A stretch of 64,000 nt of DNA from Membranipora membranacea (lineage: Eukaryota; Bryozoa; Gymnolaemata; Cheilostomatida; Membraniporidae). The notes beneath the pieces were generated by a model. That model was not told the origin of the DNA. It worked only from the letters and a program-made list of their open reading frames with translations, and made no database searches. Each line of letters begins with the position of its first letter. Position 1 is the stretch's first letter. Location of the stretch: assembly GCA_914767715.1 (NCBI GenBank), contig OU612072.1:17050001-17114000 (forward strand), in the 5' to 3' direction. The translations under genes were made by a program, and so were the position numbers. Shown here in pieces: positions 11,641 through 24,300 of the stretch.

Positions 11641-14600
11641 TCAAAGGGTCGGATTTATCTCATCACATAAAGGGGTTAATTTTGTGTTTTAGTGAAAATT
11701 CTAGGGGAGGTTTGATAGACAGATCATAGGTTTATAGACCGAGAGGATATTCTGAACCATACACATACTGCAGCGGAAACGCTAGTGTCATCGCATGATC
11801 TCCCCTCTCCATATTGGACTTAACATTGTACAATCTGCAAACTCCTTGTACTGTATAATATATAAGTGGTGTTAGATATCACACGATATAAGGTCTTCTA
11901 TATAACCCGGCTGCTATGATGCTGCATTGATGCCGTCAGCTACAAACAAGGCATTAGAAGACTAGGACAGTTTTAATAACTACCCATATTAATAATTATT
12001 AATATTGTATGGAGGGGAATGGCCGTTAGCGGTATACTCAATAAGAATACTGTCTTAGAAATGTGTTAGTAGTTAGGGTGCTTCTGTCGCTGACGATATA
12101 TTGAGATCTGATCGGCTGCCGATATATTGTGATCTGATCGCTGCCGATATATTGTGATCTGATCGGCTGCTGACTTTACTGCAAGGTGATTCATTTGGAC
12201 TGGAGGAGTTTGCCGTGGTCGCCTCTCTGCAGTGGATATAGTTGGATATTTCAGATTTCTTCTTATTGCTGTGAGTGACAATCTTAATCTTTCATCACAT
12301 CAAGGAGTTAAAGTTTCAATTTAACTCCCTGATCACATTAACTTTGTATTTTATTTATGTGTTGTTAGTGTTTATTTGGACTGCAGGACTTTGCTGTGGA
12401 TGTGGATAAAGTCGAATATTTCAAATTTCTATTCACTGCTGTAAGTGACAATGTTATTCTAGTCTATCATCACACTAATATAACATTGTATTTTATTTAT
12501 GTGTTGTTATTGTTTAATCAAGTATACTCATGTAGAATAAATATTCTTTATTTAGTGGTTCAGTCGCAGCATCGATATGTTGTGATTTGAATTTGGACTG
12601 GAGGAGTTTTCCGTGGTTGCCTCTGCAGTGGATATAGTTGAATATATTTCAGATTTCTACATATTGCTGTTAGTGAGTGACAATGTTATTCTAGTCTATC
12701 ATCACACTAATATAACATTGTATTTTATTTATGTGTTGTTATTGTTTAATCAAGTATACTCATGTAGAATAAATATTCTTGTTTTAGTGGCTTGTATGTT
12801 GTGATTTGAATGCTGGCTTCGCTGTGGGGTGATTCATTGCATCTTGAAGACGATATTCTTGGGACAATTGTGTATATAGTTGAGAACTGAAAATTTCTGA
12901 TATCACTAGACGAAATATGCAGAATCTTGAAGTTCCACTCTCACCGATGGCATAAATGCGCTGTAGGCAGTGAGTGATTTTTTCGGTGGTAGGGTAAATA
13001 TGATTAAAGTTTTTTTATGAGTATATCATTTCATCAAACTTCTGCCTGGTGTTTTTGTCTTCTTTCTGGTTGAGAGTTTTCCACAGATCATTTATTTAGG
13101 GTTCAGTTTTATAATTCGAGTATGACTTGTTTTATTTAAGACGATGTATTTACCCCGTCGTCTGGGGATTCTTTGCCCTACTTGAATATCCACAGATCAT
13201 TGTTTAAGGAGCTCAATCAGATAGTAAGAAATAATTTGCTGCGTTTAGGTTTGAATGACAAGAACAAAACGGACTGTGGCATAACATTTCTAAAATTTTG
13301 TGAGGGTAAACCTTCCAATCACTTAAATAATTATTGTGACATGAGGAATTTTTAATCGATTTCATATCAGAATTCAGCATGCAAATCTCCCTTTATTACC
13401 ACTTTCGGTGTTACCATGACCTTTGTTTTTATCAACAAGAGGTGAACATTTTTATCCCCTTCCATAAGTTTGAATGTCTTGCGTGGGGAAGTCGCCCCAT
13501 ACGGCTGTTGACAGCTGCATTATTTTACATATATCAAGCTGTGCAAACCAAAGGTAGACCTCCATTATCAATAGTTCGGTAGGATGGATGGTTCCAAAGT
13601 TTGTTTAGCTTTGCTGATATATTGTTTTTCTGCAGGGCATGGTTGTTTTGTTTACTGCTCCAATTGAATGGCTCGTTACATAATAGACAATTTAGATTGT
13701 TCAGGTTTTCCAGCTGTCACTCTAAGAGGTTATTAGGGGCCTTCAGAATGACAGGGGAGAGGTGATGGGATTGGTAAGGGTCAATTACTCCTGAAAGTAA
13801 TTTCACTAATTTCTTACAATACCTATTTACTTGAGTGTGGTACTGTTGTTTTCTCATGCAATGGATATTGATGATTTCTTCTTCATAATCATGGAATGCT
13901 TTCAGAATAATTAATAGCGAAGTTTTAATTTGATGACAAAACAATTTGTGCAATACTTGTTAGTCTTGGCAAACAGTTGTTGGAGAGAGGAAACCTTTTA
14001 GTGGTTGCTCTATTTATACTTTCACGTACATGAAGAGAAAAAGTCAATTTCATCCCAAACAAGAATGGTTGAAGATGAAACAAGCTTGCATTGGCATCAT
14101 TGTGTGAATTATTGGGTATTTTGTAGCCTAGGTTCTATCAGATCCCAACCTGACTATTTATGGGAAAGTTAGAGACACCCTCAACAAACCGATCAGTAAA
14201 CGAAAGATAATGCAATGTGTTCGGATGTAAATAGCCCAGTTCTAAGAGTGTTTTGGGTCACTATACAATTATATTGCTGACTGTAGCTTTGGCATGATAA
14301 GAGTGAGCTTGCTGCCTCTACTTCCCCAAACAACAGAACTCGAGAAACTTGGCTATTCACCACTGAACAAACATCACCATACTGCCAACTTAGGAAAATA
14401 ATAGCTTTGGCTTCTGGCAAAAACAAGGCAGCGTCAGCAGACAGCACGTTCATGAGGTCATGTGACAAACAGCATCAGGATACTACGACTGATTAAAGCT
14501 ATACATCCCTCTCTCTGTTATACGACTCTGAAGTTCCTCTTTAATAAGAGAACTCTCTGCATCACAACTACTGTCTTATTACTGTTAGGCTACAACTTCA

Positions 14601-15215
14601 GATAAAAGCCTTAGAATTTTTTTTAGTTTTCTCACTAAAGAACCTCTCTGTTAGGCAAAGAGGTTTTTGACAAAACCTTTAACTGACATAAAGTTTCAGT
14701 GTGTAATCATATTTACATACGTTATAACTTTGGCAGCAATCCAGTGAAAGGTTCTCACTGCTCTTGCTTACGTTATGTGATCAACCTGATGCCGCTGTTT
14801 GTTCAATGAACTCCTACGCTGTTTGTTTGATCTCTTATCAGAAATCTTTGCAGGTTTAGTGTTTCTTTTTTATTTAATCTAAAAATTAAAAGTGACAAAT
14901 GCACCTGCTGATTCCGATTTCGATACATTTAATGCTTACTATTCTCCTGTTCGTTTTATTGATAATTGTATGCAGTGATATCATTGACTGCAAGGTTTTA
15001 TATAACAGCATGCAGTCATACTTCCTCTTAATTTCAAATTGTTAGCTGCTGAATCATGAAAAAGTGGTGCACTGTTGACTCTGACAATTACCAATCTTCA
15101 ATTCTTTATTTAGGAACATTCACAATTAAGTTTCCCTGTTCAGCGGCTGAATTAACTTTTACATCAAAATTCTGTGATTCTGTTTGGTTATCCTTAATTT
15201 ATGTTTCTATTGTAG
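11641..15215. other. intergenic or neurexin 5' non-coding region
   Basis: No gene is recognised here on either strand. The region contains the tandem array at 12110-12800. The minus-strand frame at 14193-14468 and the plus-strand frames at 13173-13582 have no motif or splice context that I can support. Since the neurexin ATG exon seems to have an acceptor at 15214-15215, an upstream non-coding first exon and the alpha promoter may lie in this stretch. Confidence 0.4.
12110..12800 (+). repeat. nested tandem array: 26-bp units followed by about 200-232-bp units
   Basis: Three short copies of GCTGCCGATATATTGTGATC type (12110-12170) lead into three copies of a longer unit. That unit starts TTTGGACTGGAGGAGTTTGC (near 12193, 12375 and 12592). 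The last two copies share about 105 identical bases (GTGACAATGTTATTCTAGTC onward) at a spacing of 232 bp; the first is degenerate. Small open frames here are repeat artefacts. Confidence 0.8.
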
Positions 15216-15310
15216 AAATACTTTTCACTGTCTGACACAACTTGTGGGTAAAGTAGAGAGATTGCTACGCAGGTCTAGTAGGCCATTTGGATTGTCCATA
15301 CTGAACAGCC

Positions 15311-18300
15311 ATGTCGTCAGCGCGGACCACTCTGACCTTGACACGGTTGATGGTGATTGGATTAGTTACCTGTACAGATGTCTCTCCTCTTACACTCTCA
15401 CTCAAAGGTAAGCGCTATCCATTCCATCACTCGAGCTCATTATTTTAAATTTTATTCTCTGTCTGAAAATTGCATTGTGGGATACCCTCAACCATGCTCC
15501 ATTAAAAATCGTTGTCTTATTAACCTAAAAGATTTATTTGTTGGTTTTAACTACGCTACTTGAACTGGGACGCGTATGTGTCTGCATAGTGCTAATCTGA
15601 TTCCTCCAAACCTTTGCCCCCGCCCGACGGCCCCCCCCCCCGACGAGGGAGCAGTAGAGCGTAGTGCATGAGTATGAGGAATATTGCATTGCCACTAGTG
15701 TTTCCTAGAGACCTAGATAATGTGCATTTATGAAATAAAAAGGGGTAATCAATAACCACAGCCTCTCTTCACGTTTGATCGGATGTTTGAGGTACATGAT
15801 TATCATTTTTGGGGATTCATTCAAAATCATGAAAATCTTGGTCCTCTTGCTGAAAGATGCAGAAATACTGCAACAAAGGCTATTCGTGTGGTACAGCTAT
15901 GTTATCATTCGTTATAAAGGTTTTAATTGAGCTGGTTTGTTTCAAACCTCCTACTCATAAGGCTGTACTGAGATCACCTACAACTGTTCAGCCCATTTAT
16001 GAAACTCTCATACTGGAAAACCAAATAATAGTCCATAAAGATAACTCGATCGGACCAACCAATAGCTGCATATGCATTTGTAAGCTATTCCGGTTCCGCT
16101 GATGTCTTACTCTTTGTACTTTTACAATGAATTTGTCATTCAGATACAGAGCTTCACCACTATGGAGCACTCATTTCTAGTGGAAAGTTCATTGTGCTTC
16201 TTATCCCACAATACTCCTCATACAGATCTTGACGGGGGTTAAGACAAGATCCTGAAACTAGTACACTTTAAGAGAATCCGTTAAGTTCTAAAAATACGTC
16301 ACCGGTTTTACTTGTTGCGTTTAAAATCAATCAAGAATAGAAAAGTAAGATTTCCCTTTGCACTCGGAATGAAGCAAATCATGTCGCTGAATTATCTCGA
16401 GGCACACATTTTTGTCCTAAGTCGATAATGTAACAGGAAATGCTTTTAAGATTCCGTAGAGGACATTGTGACAAAATTTTAACATTGAGGTTATCCAGTA
16501 TGTCTCGTCTGGTCTGATATTTACTTTGCCTTACATATGCATGCTGTTTAAACAAGTGAAAAGAAGCCTTTAAAAGCTTTTTATGGCAATATGTAATTAG
16601 AGTTTTCTGTTTGTTAACCCATGCATGGCCTCGATTATCAAAGGTGATGGGTTCCGCACATTTCTGTGCAAAGTTGAAATCTACCATGTGGCAATTACAC
16701 TATGTAAGGTTTTCTTATAAGTTTAATGAGTATCCAATTCAAGTGTGGGCCATTTAATTATTTTATTTGGTGGGGTCGCAAATGTCTAAATATTGAAATT
16801 TGTGTTGAGACAGGTGATTCAGCGTGTTTGCGCCTTGCATTACAGACAATAGGCTTTACAGGGTCACAGCAGTGCTTAATAAGTATGGCACTACAACATT
16901 TAAAAGAGAATTTTAGTAGAGTGATCATAGCCTTATTTGCAGACCATTTATACAGTATATCCCTGTCCAGTAATCAGTTCCTTTTATTTATTTACATTTG
17001 TCATACAAAATACCAAACTTTTTTGGAAGATGAATCGACTTTAAACCAACCATTCAATCACAAAAGCACCAAATTGAGATCACTGCCGTTAACACGCTAA
17101 TAAAATTTCCCTTTCTTATCCTCATGAGAGCGATATGAAATGCGGGCATAGTGTGATAAAATCATGATAAAATTAATTTATTGATTGAGATATTTTCTTA
17201 TTTGCTTCACTTTGTAGCCTGTGATTCAAACCACATATTTTTCGGGATTACTGTCTAAGAATTTCTCTCCCTAAAGTTTTTCCTTCTCTAGAACACTCAC
17301 ACATATTTCCCCTTGTATCTTAGCAGGATAATTCTTATCAAAATGATTACAACGTTTATCTTTGGGTTGTTTCTTAGATATGTTTATGAATTGTCATGAA
17401 GTTAATCCTTAGGCAATTGTCATCTCAAGTTACCCACCCTTATCACAGAGATGAGAGGGTTTAGAGAGCTTATGCTGCCGGCCTAATTGCTCATTAATTG
17501 CCAATCAATTTCAGCGCTGAAGAAAACTTTTACTGTAATCTACTTAATACTTGGCCACAGCTGTCAGTTATGTATTGACAAAGATTGGCAGCTACCCTTA
17601 ATATTGTTATGATATATGTGTGTGTGTGTTTCTGGTGAATCATCGGGCGATGGCTAAATATTAGAAAAATAATAGTCCAAAGTTTGTTTTTGTCCTTTCC
17701 CAATTCATTTTATTCTAGTTATTGTGTTTGCAGTATTTACACACTCTTGAGTTTGTTGTTGGACGGGGGGGGGGGGGGGGGGGGGGAGGGAGGTGGTTAA
17801 GAGTTTAGGAGCACAAACTACAATTCATCAGTTATCCCAGTTTACGTTCTTAAAATAATTGTAGACAGCCTTGGTTGGTAGTGATCAGGTTCAAGCGGAA
17901 ATCTTGAATTCAACGTGCTGTGCCTCCAACTCCAACACTCTACTATCTCAATCTGATATGGAGTCTGGGCACTTAGACTAGCTGCTCTCTGTCTCATCAT
18001 GTAGTTTCCTTACCTGACTTTCACTTGGGTCCTCCACAGCTCATTGCTGAATTTACATATTGTCATGATACCGAATTCGGTAGCTTCTGTTGGTACCAGG
18101 AACCATTCTCCCTGCAGGAACTTAGCAGAAATCCAATCCAGATTGACTCCACAGTGCAATGCTCTTCAACTTTCTTTTAATGAGAAAAGTCCTAGCAAAG
18201 TTAAGGCGGCATTTCTGAATGTGTTTCCAAAGGGGCGGGTCAAATCAGGAACAGTTTATGTTTTAAAGATCATGTGAACAACATTCTTACGACGCAGGAG

Positions 18301-21300
18301 ATTAATCTGGGATACCCCAGGTGCACCTCCTGTATATTGTCATTTAACCTATAGTCTCCCTTGGATTCCATTTCAACCGCATTGTTGGATACACTTTGGA
18401 ATACCTTAATGAAAAGTGCCATATCAAATAGAATTTGATATACACTATATTTTGTTCCATGCATGTGCCAAATAGTTTAGAGAGACTTAATTGTTTATTG
18501 GAGCTTCAATTGAGTTTTATTGGAGCTTTAGGTAGTCTCGTCCATCTGACCAGTTCCCCTCAGAATGCACAGCGTCCACAACAATTTTACCATCTCTTGT
18601 GCACTTTTTACAGGTGCTGAAAACTCCTATGCTGCTATGGATAACTGGAAGATTTGTTCAAACAGCAAGCTCTCATTCATGTTTAAATCCTATCAGAGCG
18701 ATGGAGTTATAGTATATCAGAACAGAGTGCATGAGGGGACAGCAGCGGCATTCCTAGAGATGAAACTCGTTTCAGGACAACTCCGAATGAGACTCAAGTT
18801 CAGCAACGACAGTGTTATCAGTTTCTCAATTGGCGAAAACCTCAGTGACAGGTGGGTTATAAGCTTGCAAATAGGGTACCACAATGCACTTTAAGCCTGG
18901 ATCTAAGGAGGGTCAGGTCATTCTCATATGTAATATAATTGACTTGATCTCACTTTGAGTTCTTATATCAGTACCTGTCAATGAACGTGACACTCTTTTA
19001 TCAACCAGCCCATAAATAGAAGAATGCCACCACCAGCAACCAGAGCAAAGTTAACGCACCAAAACTGAATCTCGGTGATAACTGTAGGAAATGGAATAAT
19101 AGTTTGCCTTATTTTCTTCGTTTGGATAATCCTAAAAAATGATCAGTTTTGTAGCGTCACTAATGTAAATGGAATGTAGGTTAAAATTTTGGAACTGATT
19201 GCTTCGCAAACACATGAACAATTATTTGAAATACGATCCATTAATATAACTTTGTTACAAATTTTACTCAATTTCCTTTTTAATTTCCTTTAGTCAAATA
19301 ATGGACACAATCATCTTTGTCTAGTCTATTGACCAGTAAATGTAAGCTAAGCTTTGTATAAAGTGAATATCTCCTTTGGAGTTTTCTCTCTCTTACATAG
19401 GAGAACACAACCTCAACATAACACACTCTACAACCTAAGGGTTGAATGCCTTTTGCATATCTTTTGCCGACTGATTAAACAATTTAAAACTTCCATCGCA
19501 ATTAAATCAAGGAGTTGTAGGTCTACAACTCCTTGGTTAAATCAAGCTGGAAAGAACTCCCATTGGTCCCAGCGATGGGCCATTTAAGGTTCAACAACCC
19601 TAACACGTACGCTGTGTTAACAGGGTGGCGTTAGTGGAATTGAATGAGCTTGTGAGATAACAGTGCATAACTCCAAATAGTGAATAGTTGGCTAGCTTAT
19701 TTGGGCCATCATCCCATCTTTCTTTGGGCATGGTGAGAAGGCTCTATCGGGTAGTGCACGTCCGACTGCTGTTCACTGCTAGGCGATTGGAGCCGTAGGA
19801 GTCGTGGATTTGAGTCCCACTAGGGGAACTTTCAAGGTTGATTGTTCCAGCCTCCAGCATAATCACGTTTATGTCTCCTCATTAGAGGTTAAAGCTCTCA
19901 TCTCGCTTAATATTCTTGTTCTGAATTTACACTTTGTATTGACAGAGAGTGGCACAAAGTAACCTTAGAGAGACGAGGGAACATAACTCAGATAATACTG
20001 GATAGAGCTTATCGTAAAACTGAACATTCTACTTTCTATACTCGAGATTCTGGTAGAGGGTATGTTTGCAATCTGAGCTTATATCTTGCCTACATAATAT
20101 AAGTGTACAGGTACATCAGTGTTTATGACAATGTTGATTCAAATTGCAGCAGTCCATTGACTACTGGGGTTTGGTTGGCCCCCAGGTGTGCTCCGACCTG
20201 TCTGCAAACAAAGCGCAACCTGGCACAGATATTGCCGCCTTGCAGTAAGGCAAATAATATTTCGCCGCCCAAGCTTCGGGATGTAGCGTGTGATAAGACA
20301 TCTGATTTAAATCAAACTTTTTTAATCAAAGTCTCTGCGCATATTATTGTGCACATTGTTATGGCTAATGCAACTCAGTTGTGTTTCGCTTATGCTTTTT
20401 TCTACTGATGGAGTATCTCAAATATTGTGGGTACAGATTTGATTAGATTAAGGCTGCTGGGCTTCATGGTAACAATATTTTGTTTAGTGAGACATATCGT
20501 TGTCATCATGCCGTATTCCATGTTACAATTTTTATTTAAGGCAGTTATTGTATGCTTGTGCATTGGTTAGTTCGAGGCTTGTTTTTTTGACCAATTATAA
20601 AACAGCAAGGGGTTTCTTTTGAACACAAACAACTCTGCCTGAATGTTGGCGTTTTCGTGACTAAATGTACTATATCTATTTTAGTTCCTCACCACTGTAT
20701 TTTGGCGGTTTGCCTCATCTGGAAATTCTGAGATTAGAGGAATATTCATCTCCTACTTCATTCTATGAGCCGAGGTAAGAATTTTCAGTAAAGTACAAAT
20801 TGAAATTTCCTTTGCCAGAAACAGATGTGTTTGAGAAGCAGTTTCCAAAGCCAAAGAATTCCCTCTGACCCCTTCTAACATTGCATTAAAACCAACTTCA
20901 AGCACTCCTTCCAATTCATTCAGATTTTTTTTCTTTTAAATATAGTGACTAGGTATATCCTGCAATTTTGTGAAATTTAGACAGATTTCAGTAGGTTTAA
21001 ACAGGTTAAAATTGATCAAAATACAAAACTCCTGCGGCTAATCTGCCTTAAAAGCAATCCTGACCAAATCACCAACTGATTCCAATTCCTGAACTAGGAA
21101 GTGTATAATATTAAATTATATTATTATTAAATTGCATAAATTAACTTTAAAATTTTCAAAATCGCATTTTCTGTTCTCGTTACAGATTTTCCGGTATTAT
21201 CACAAACATCTCTTATGTAAACTGTTCACGGTCACAGCCTGAGGTACCTGAGATAATATCATCTCAGGGTAGGAGGGTGATGGAGGGCGACCCTTGTCTT

Positions 21301-24300
21301 ACACATGACCCGTGTATGAACGAAGGCCGATGTCTAAATATAGGAGGCAATGTCAGTTCATGTGACTGCAGCAGAACTCTGTACGACGGAACGTTCTGTA
21401 ACTCAGGTGAGCTTGATAAACTATTGTCAGCCAATTAATTGAAAGAAGCTCAATCCCCTGTCAGTGACATCTCGGAAGATGGATTGGTTGATGACCCTTT
21501 TGTGCAAGTGTACCAGGAGTTGTACACTTGCATTCTTTTCTGCTTGTCCCCTGTCACCACTACCACCCTAATCTTACCAGCATAATTTTATTAGGGTTAT
21601 TGTAGATTTTAGACCAATGCTGGAACCACTGTTTAGCAGGTGACCACCCTATCAGCATGGCCTTCGATGGCATGGATGGAGGACAGGAACACATGGTGGA
21701 ACTGGTCATTCTGAGAATTACCATTTATTATGTTCAATTCTGAACATTATTTTGCACACTCCCATTCATTTACTTATGTGGGTGGTCTGGATGATATGTT
21801 TTCGTGGCAAAATCAAGGAGGAACCATCGGGCGCAGGTTGGGGGAAGGAAGGCTGAAACTCAGGAAGAACCAATCAATGAAGTAAATTCAGTCGCAAACA
21901 GTATTGGTGGAAGAAGACTACTTACCTATCTTAGTCAAAAAGGTTCAGCCTTATAGTTTGTCATTAATACTGAGTCATATTTCCTTCACAGATTACCCTT
22001 GAAAAATATGGAGCCGTCTGCCCCTCAGCTTATTCACTGGCTAAACTGACTAAATTTCTTAAATAGCGCTTAAAGCTGTATACTAACTCACATGGCTGTT
22101 ATTTTAATATGCAAACTGTTGAAAGCAGACAAGTCAAACCTTTGTGCAACCACTTTAAAACCGCCAAGAATTATGTGCAGATGACATTTTTCGCCTTTTC
22201 TGTACAAATTTGGTTTTATCTAGAAATTTGAAGTTGTCTGCCTTTACTCACATAGTTATTGCACTTGGCTCATACAAAGCAGATGTGACTTTATAACTTG
22301 CTTCATCTTGCACTCATTAACTGCTGCTGCTGCTTGAAGAGAGACAGGAGATGGATTCAATATCTTACTATAAGTACGAGGAAATTGTCCAGAAATTGGC
22401 AAAGCTTGAAATCAAAAATCAAGATATAAAAGAGCAGGTGGTTTTATTTCACAATAACAAAAATTAATTTAACTCATCCAGTTTTAATTTTATTTGGTAT
22501 ACCACTGAGGCATAAAGCATTGAAAAATCAATTTGTGTTCAGAGCTCATGTTATAGAACTGATCTTATGTAATAACTGCCATAAAGCTGAATTCATTCTT
22601 CTTTATCTTCATCTAAAAATTACTTTTACAACAATAATAGTAAAGACTAGCAAAAACTGAATAAAAAATTTCCAAGACCGATAACTTCTATAAATCCAAT
22701 AGTTACATAACTACAGGAGTTAAATAACTGGATTTTTGACCAGTTTTAGCGGAAGTTTTAAGGCTGATCGCCAATGTTGGAGAAATCTTAACAAACAAAA
22801 AAGCATCCTAATGTTTGAAGAAACAACCAAATAAAACTGAATAACAAAAATATCACACCATTATTGCTAGGAGTCAAATTAATTGCAAATCTATACCTAA
22901 TAATCACTTTCAATACCTTCGTTATCCTCACCTAATATTAGTCCTTGTGAAAAGGATACACAAGCTTTTATGAATGAATTCATGACAGTTCATACCACCC
23001 CACAACTCACTCTCAACCTACATTTAACTCAGTTGCATGACCCGATGAAATCACCCGGCATTGTTTGAAATGTTCGGCTCCATTATTGGGACCCAAATCA
23101 AACAAGTGCCGACATTTAAATATTGCGATTAAAACTATAGATTGTTTGAGGCCAAATTATAATTAGGCCTGCAGACAATGGCCGGACAAAGATTGATAGA
23201 TTTAGGCGGTTTCAAACAAAGTGATACTTAGTGACAATTTAAGCTTATTGTTATTGATTTTTTTCAGCAGTGTTTGCAATGAATTTGACTTTCCCTCTTT
23301 GGCTAAGCTGTCAATGTGAACTGCAAATGATCAATAACTGTTTTCCCATGACAATTCATCACTCTTACTGTTCGCTGATTGGATAAGAGTTACCACTCTG
23401 CATGCTCATTGGCTGCTATGGCACGGCGTTGTGTTATGATACCTGGAATGATATATTTGTTGTTTGAACTTGGCTGCCCTGTAAGGACCCTCTCCATTGG
23501 CTGATTTTGTTGACTCATATCCAAATCAATCAATTGTTCAATTAGCGCTGAAACCCTTGTCCCATAATTACATGCGTATTTATTGGGTTATCATATTAAA
23601 GCTCTTCTTGGCATCAATCGCCACACACAAGTATACTGTGACACTGACACCCATACAAGGCTTCATAATATTATTGGTTTGGACAGCTAGCGGATTGTAA
23701 AGCTTAGATTTTCTCCAGCTGGAGACAGACTCGTGTTTGGTGTCTTGAGCTATGGCTATCATGCACTGAGGTGGTCTTCAACGGTTGTCTGTTTGTAAAT
23801 ATCATAACATATACTTCGGACAAAACTAGAATCTCATGTACACTGGTGCTATCGCGCGACGTCGCTGCATGAACTTTACGCCAGTTGATCAGCCGTTATA
23901 TTCACGATGAAGGATTACTGGTTTGTCTCGGTTGCTTTCTGTGTTTTGATGGGATATTCCATCCAGCCGTCCATTGCTCAAGGTTTGTGCTGTCAATTAT
24001 GTAATTCTGTTGCTCACAATCTACTGCTTATAAATTAATTCAAGAAATATATTTTTCATTGTATTCGTCATCTGGTGGGTTTGGAATTGAAATACAAGAC
24101 ATATATCGCGCAGACTTTCCTTTAAAATAATTGATACTTGTTCATTTACTATGAATGACTATATTTGCCAATGTCTTTTAGAGTTTGCATTCAATCAATC
24201 ATTCTGTAAAATTTAAAGATTTTTCTAGTGAGGATTTAAATTTACTTCTTTAGTTTGTTAAGATTTAAATTTAGTTTGAAATGATTTCACCAGATTTATA

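Larger units (their letters stand above)
15311..21406 (+). other. NRXN: neurexin exon block 1: signal peptide, LNS1, EGF1
   Basis: Coding exons are 15311-15407, 18614-18851, 19946-20059, 20685-20774 and 21186-21406; the last ends in phase 1. LNS1 starts GAENSYAAMDNWKIC, aligning with the GAEGQWTRFPKWNAC start of vertebrate LNS1. It keeps the Glu-Trp-His-Lys-Val strand and the LYFGGLP turn. EGF1 has six cysteines and the CDCSRTLYDGTFC end seen in alpha-neurexins. Introns hold a 22-base G run (17765-17786), a tRNA-like SINE head and a SINE body. The facing open frames at 16379-16687 and 16726-17100 in intron 1 are unexplained and probably chance. Confidence 0.92.

Noticed and set aside
14193-14468. 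91-codon minus-strand frame upstream of neurexin
   Set aside because: No motif recognised; length is compatible with chance in a 64-kb window.
15184-15411. Longer coding frame across the neurexin start exon in another frame
   Set aside because: That frame ends in phase 2 at the donor, incompatible with the phase-1 LNS1 exon. The frame from ATG 15311 fits.
16379-17100. Facing open frames of 102 (minus) and 124 (plus) codons in neurexin intron 1
   Set aside because: No recognisable motif, signal peptide or domain, and no promoter or splice evidence.
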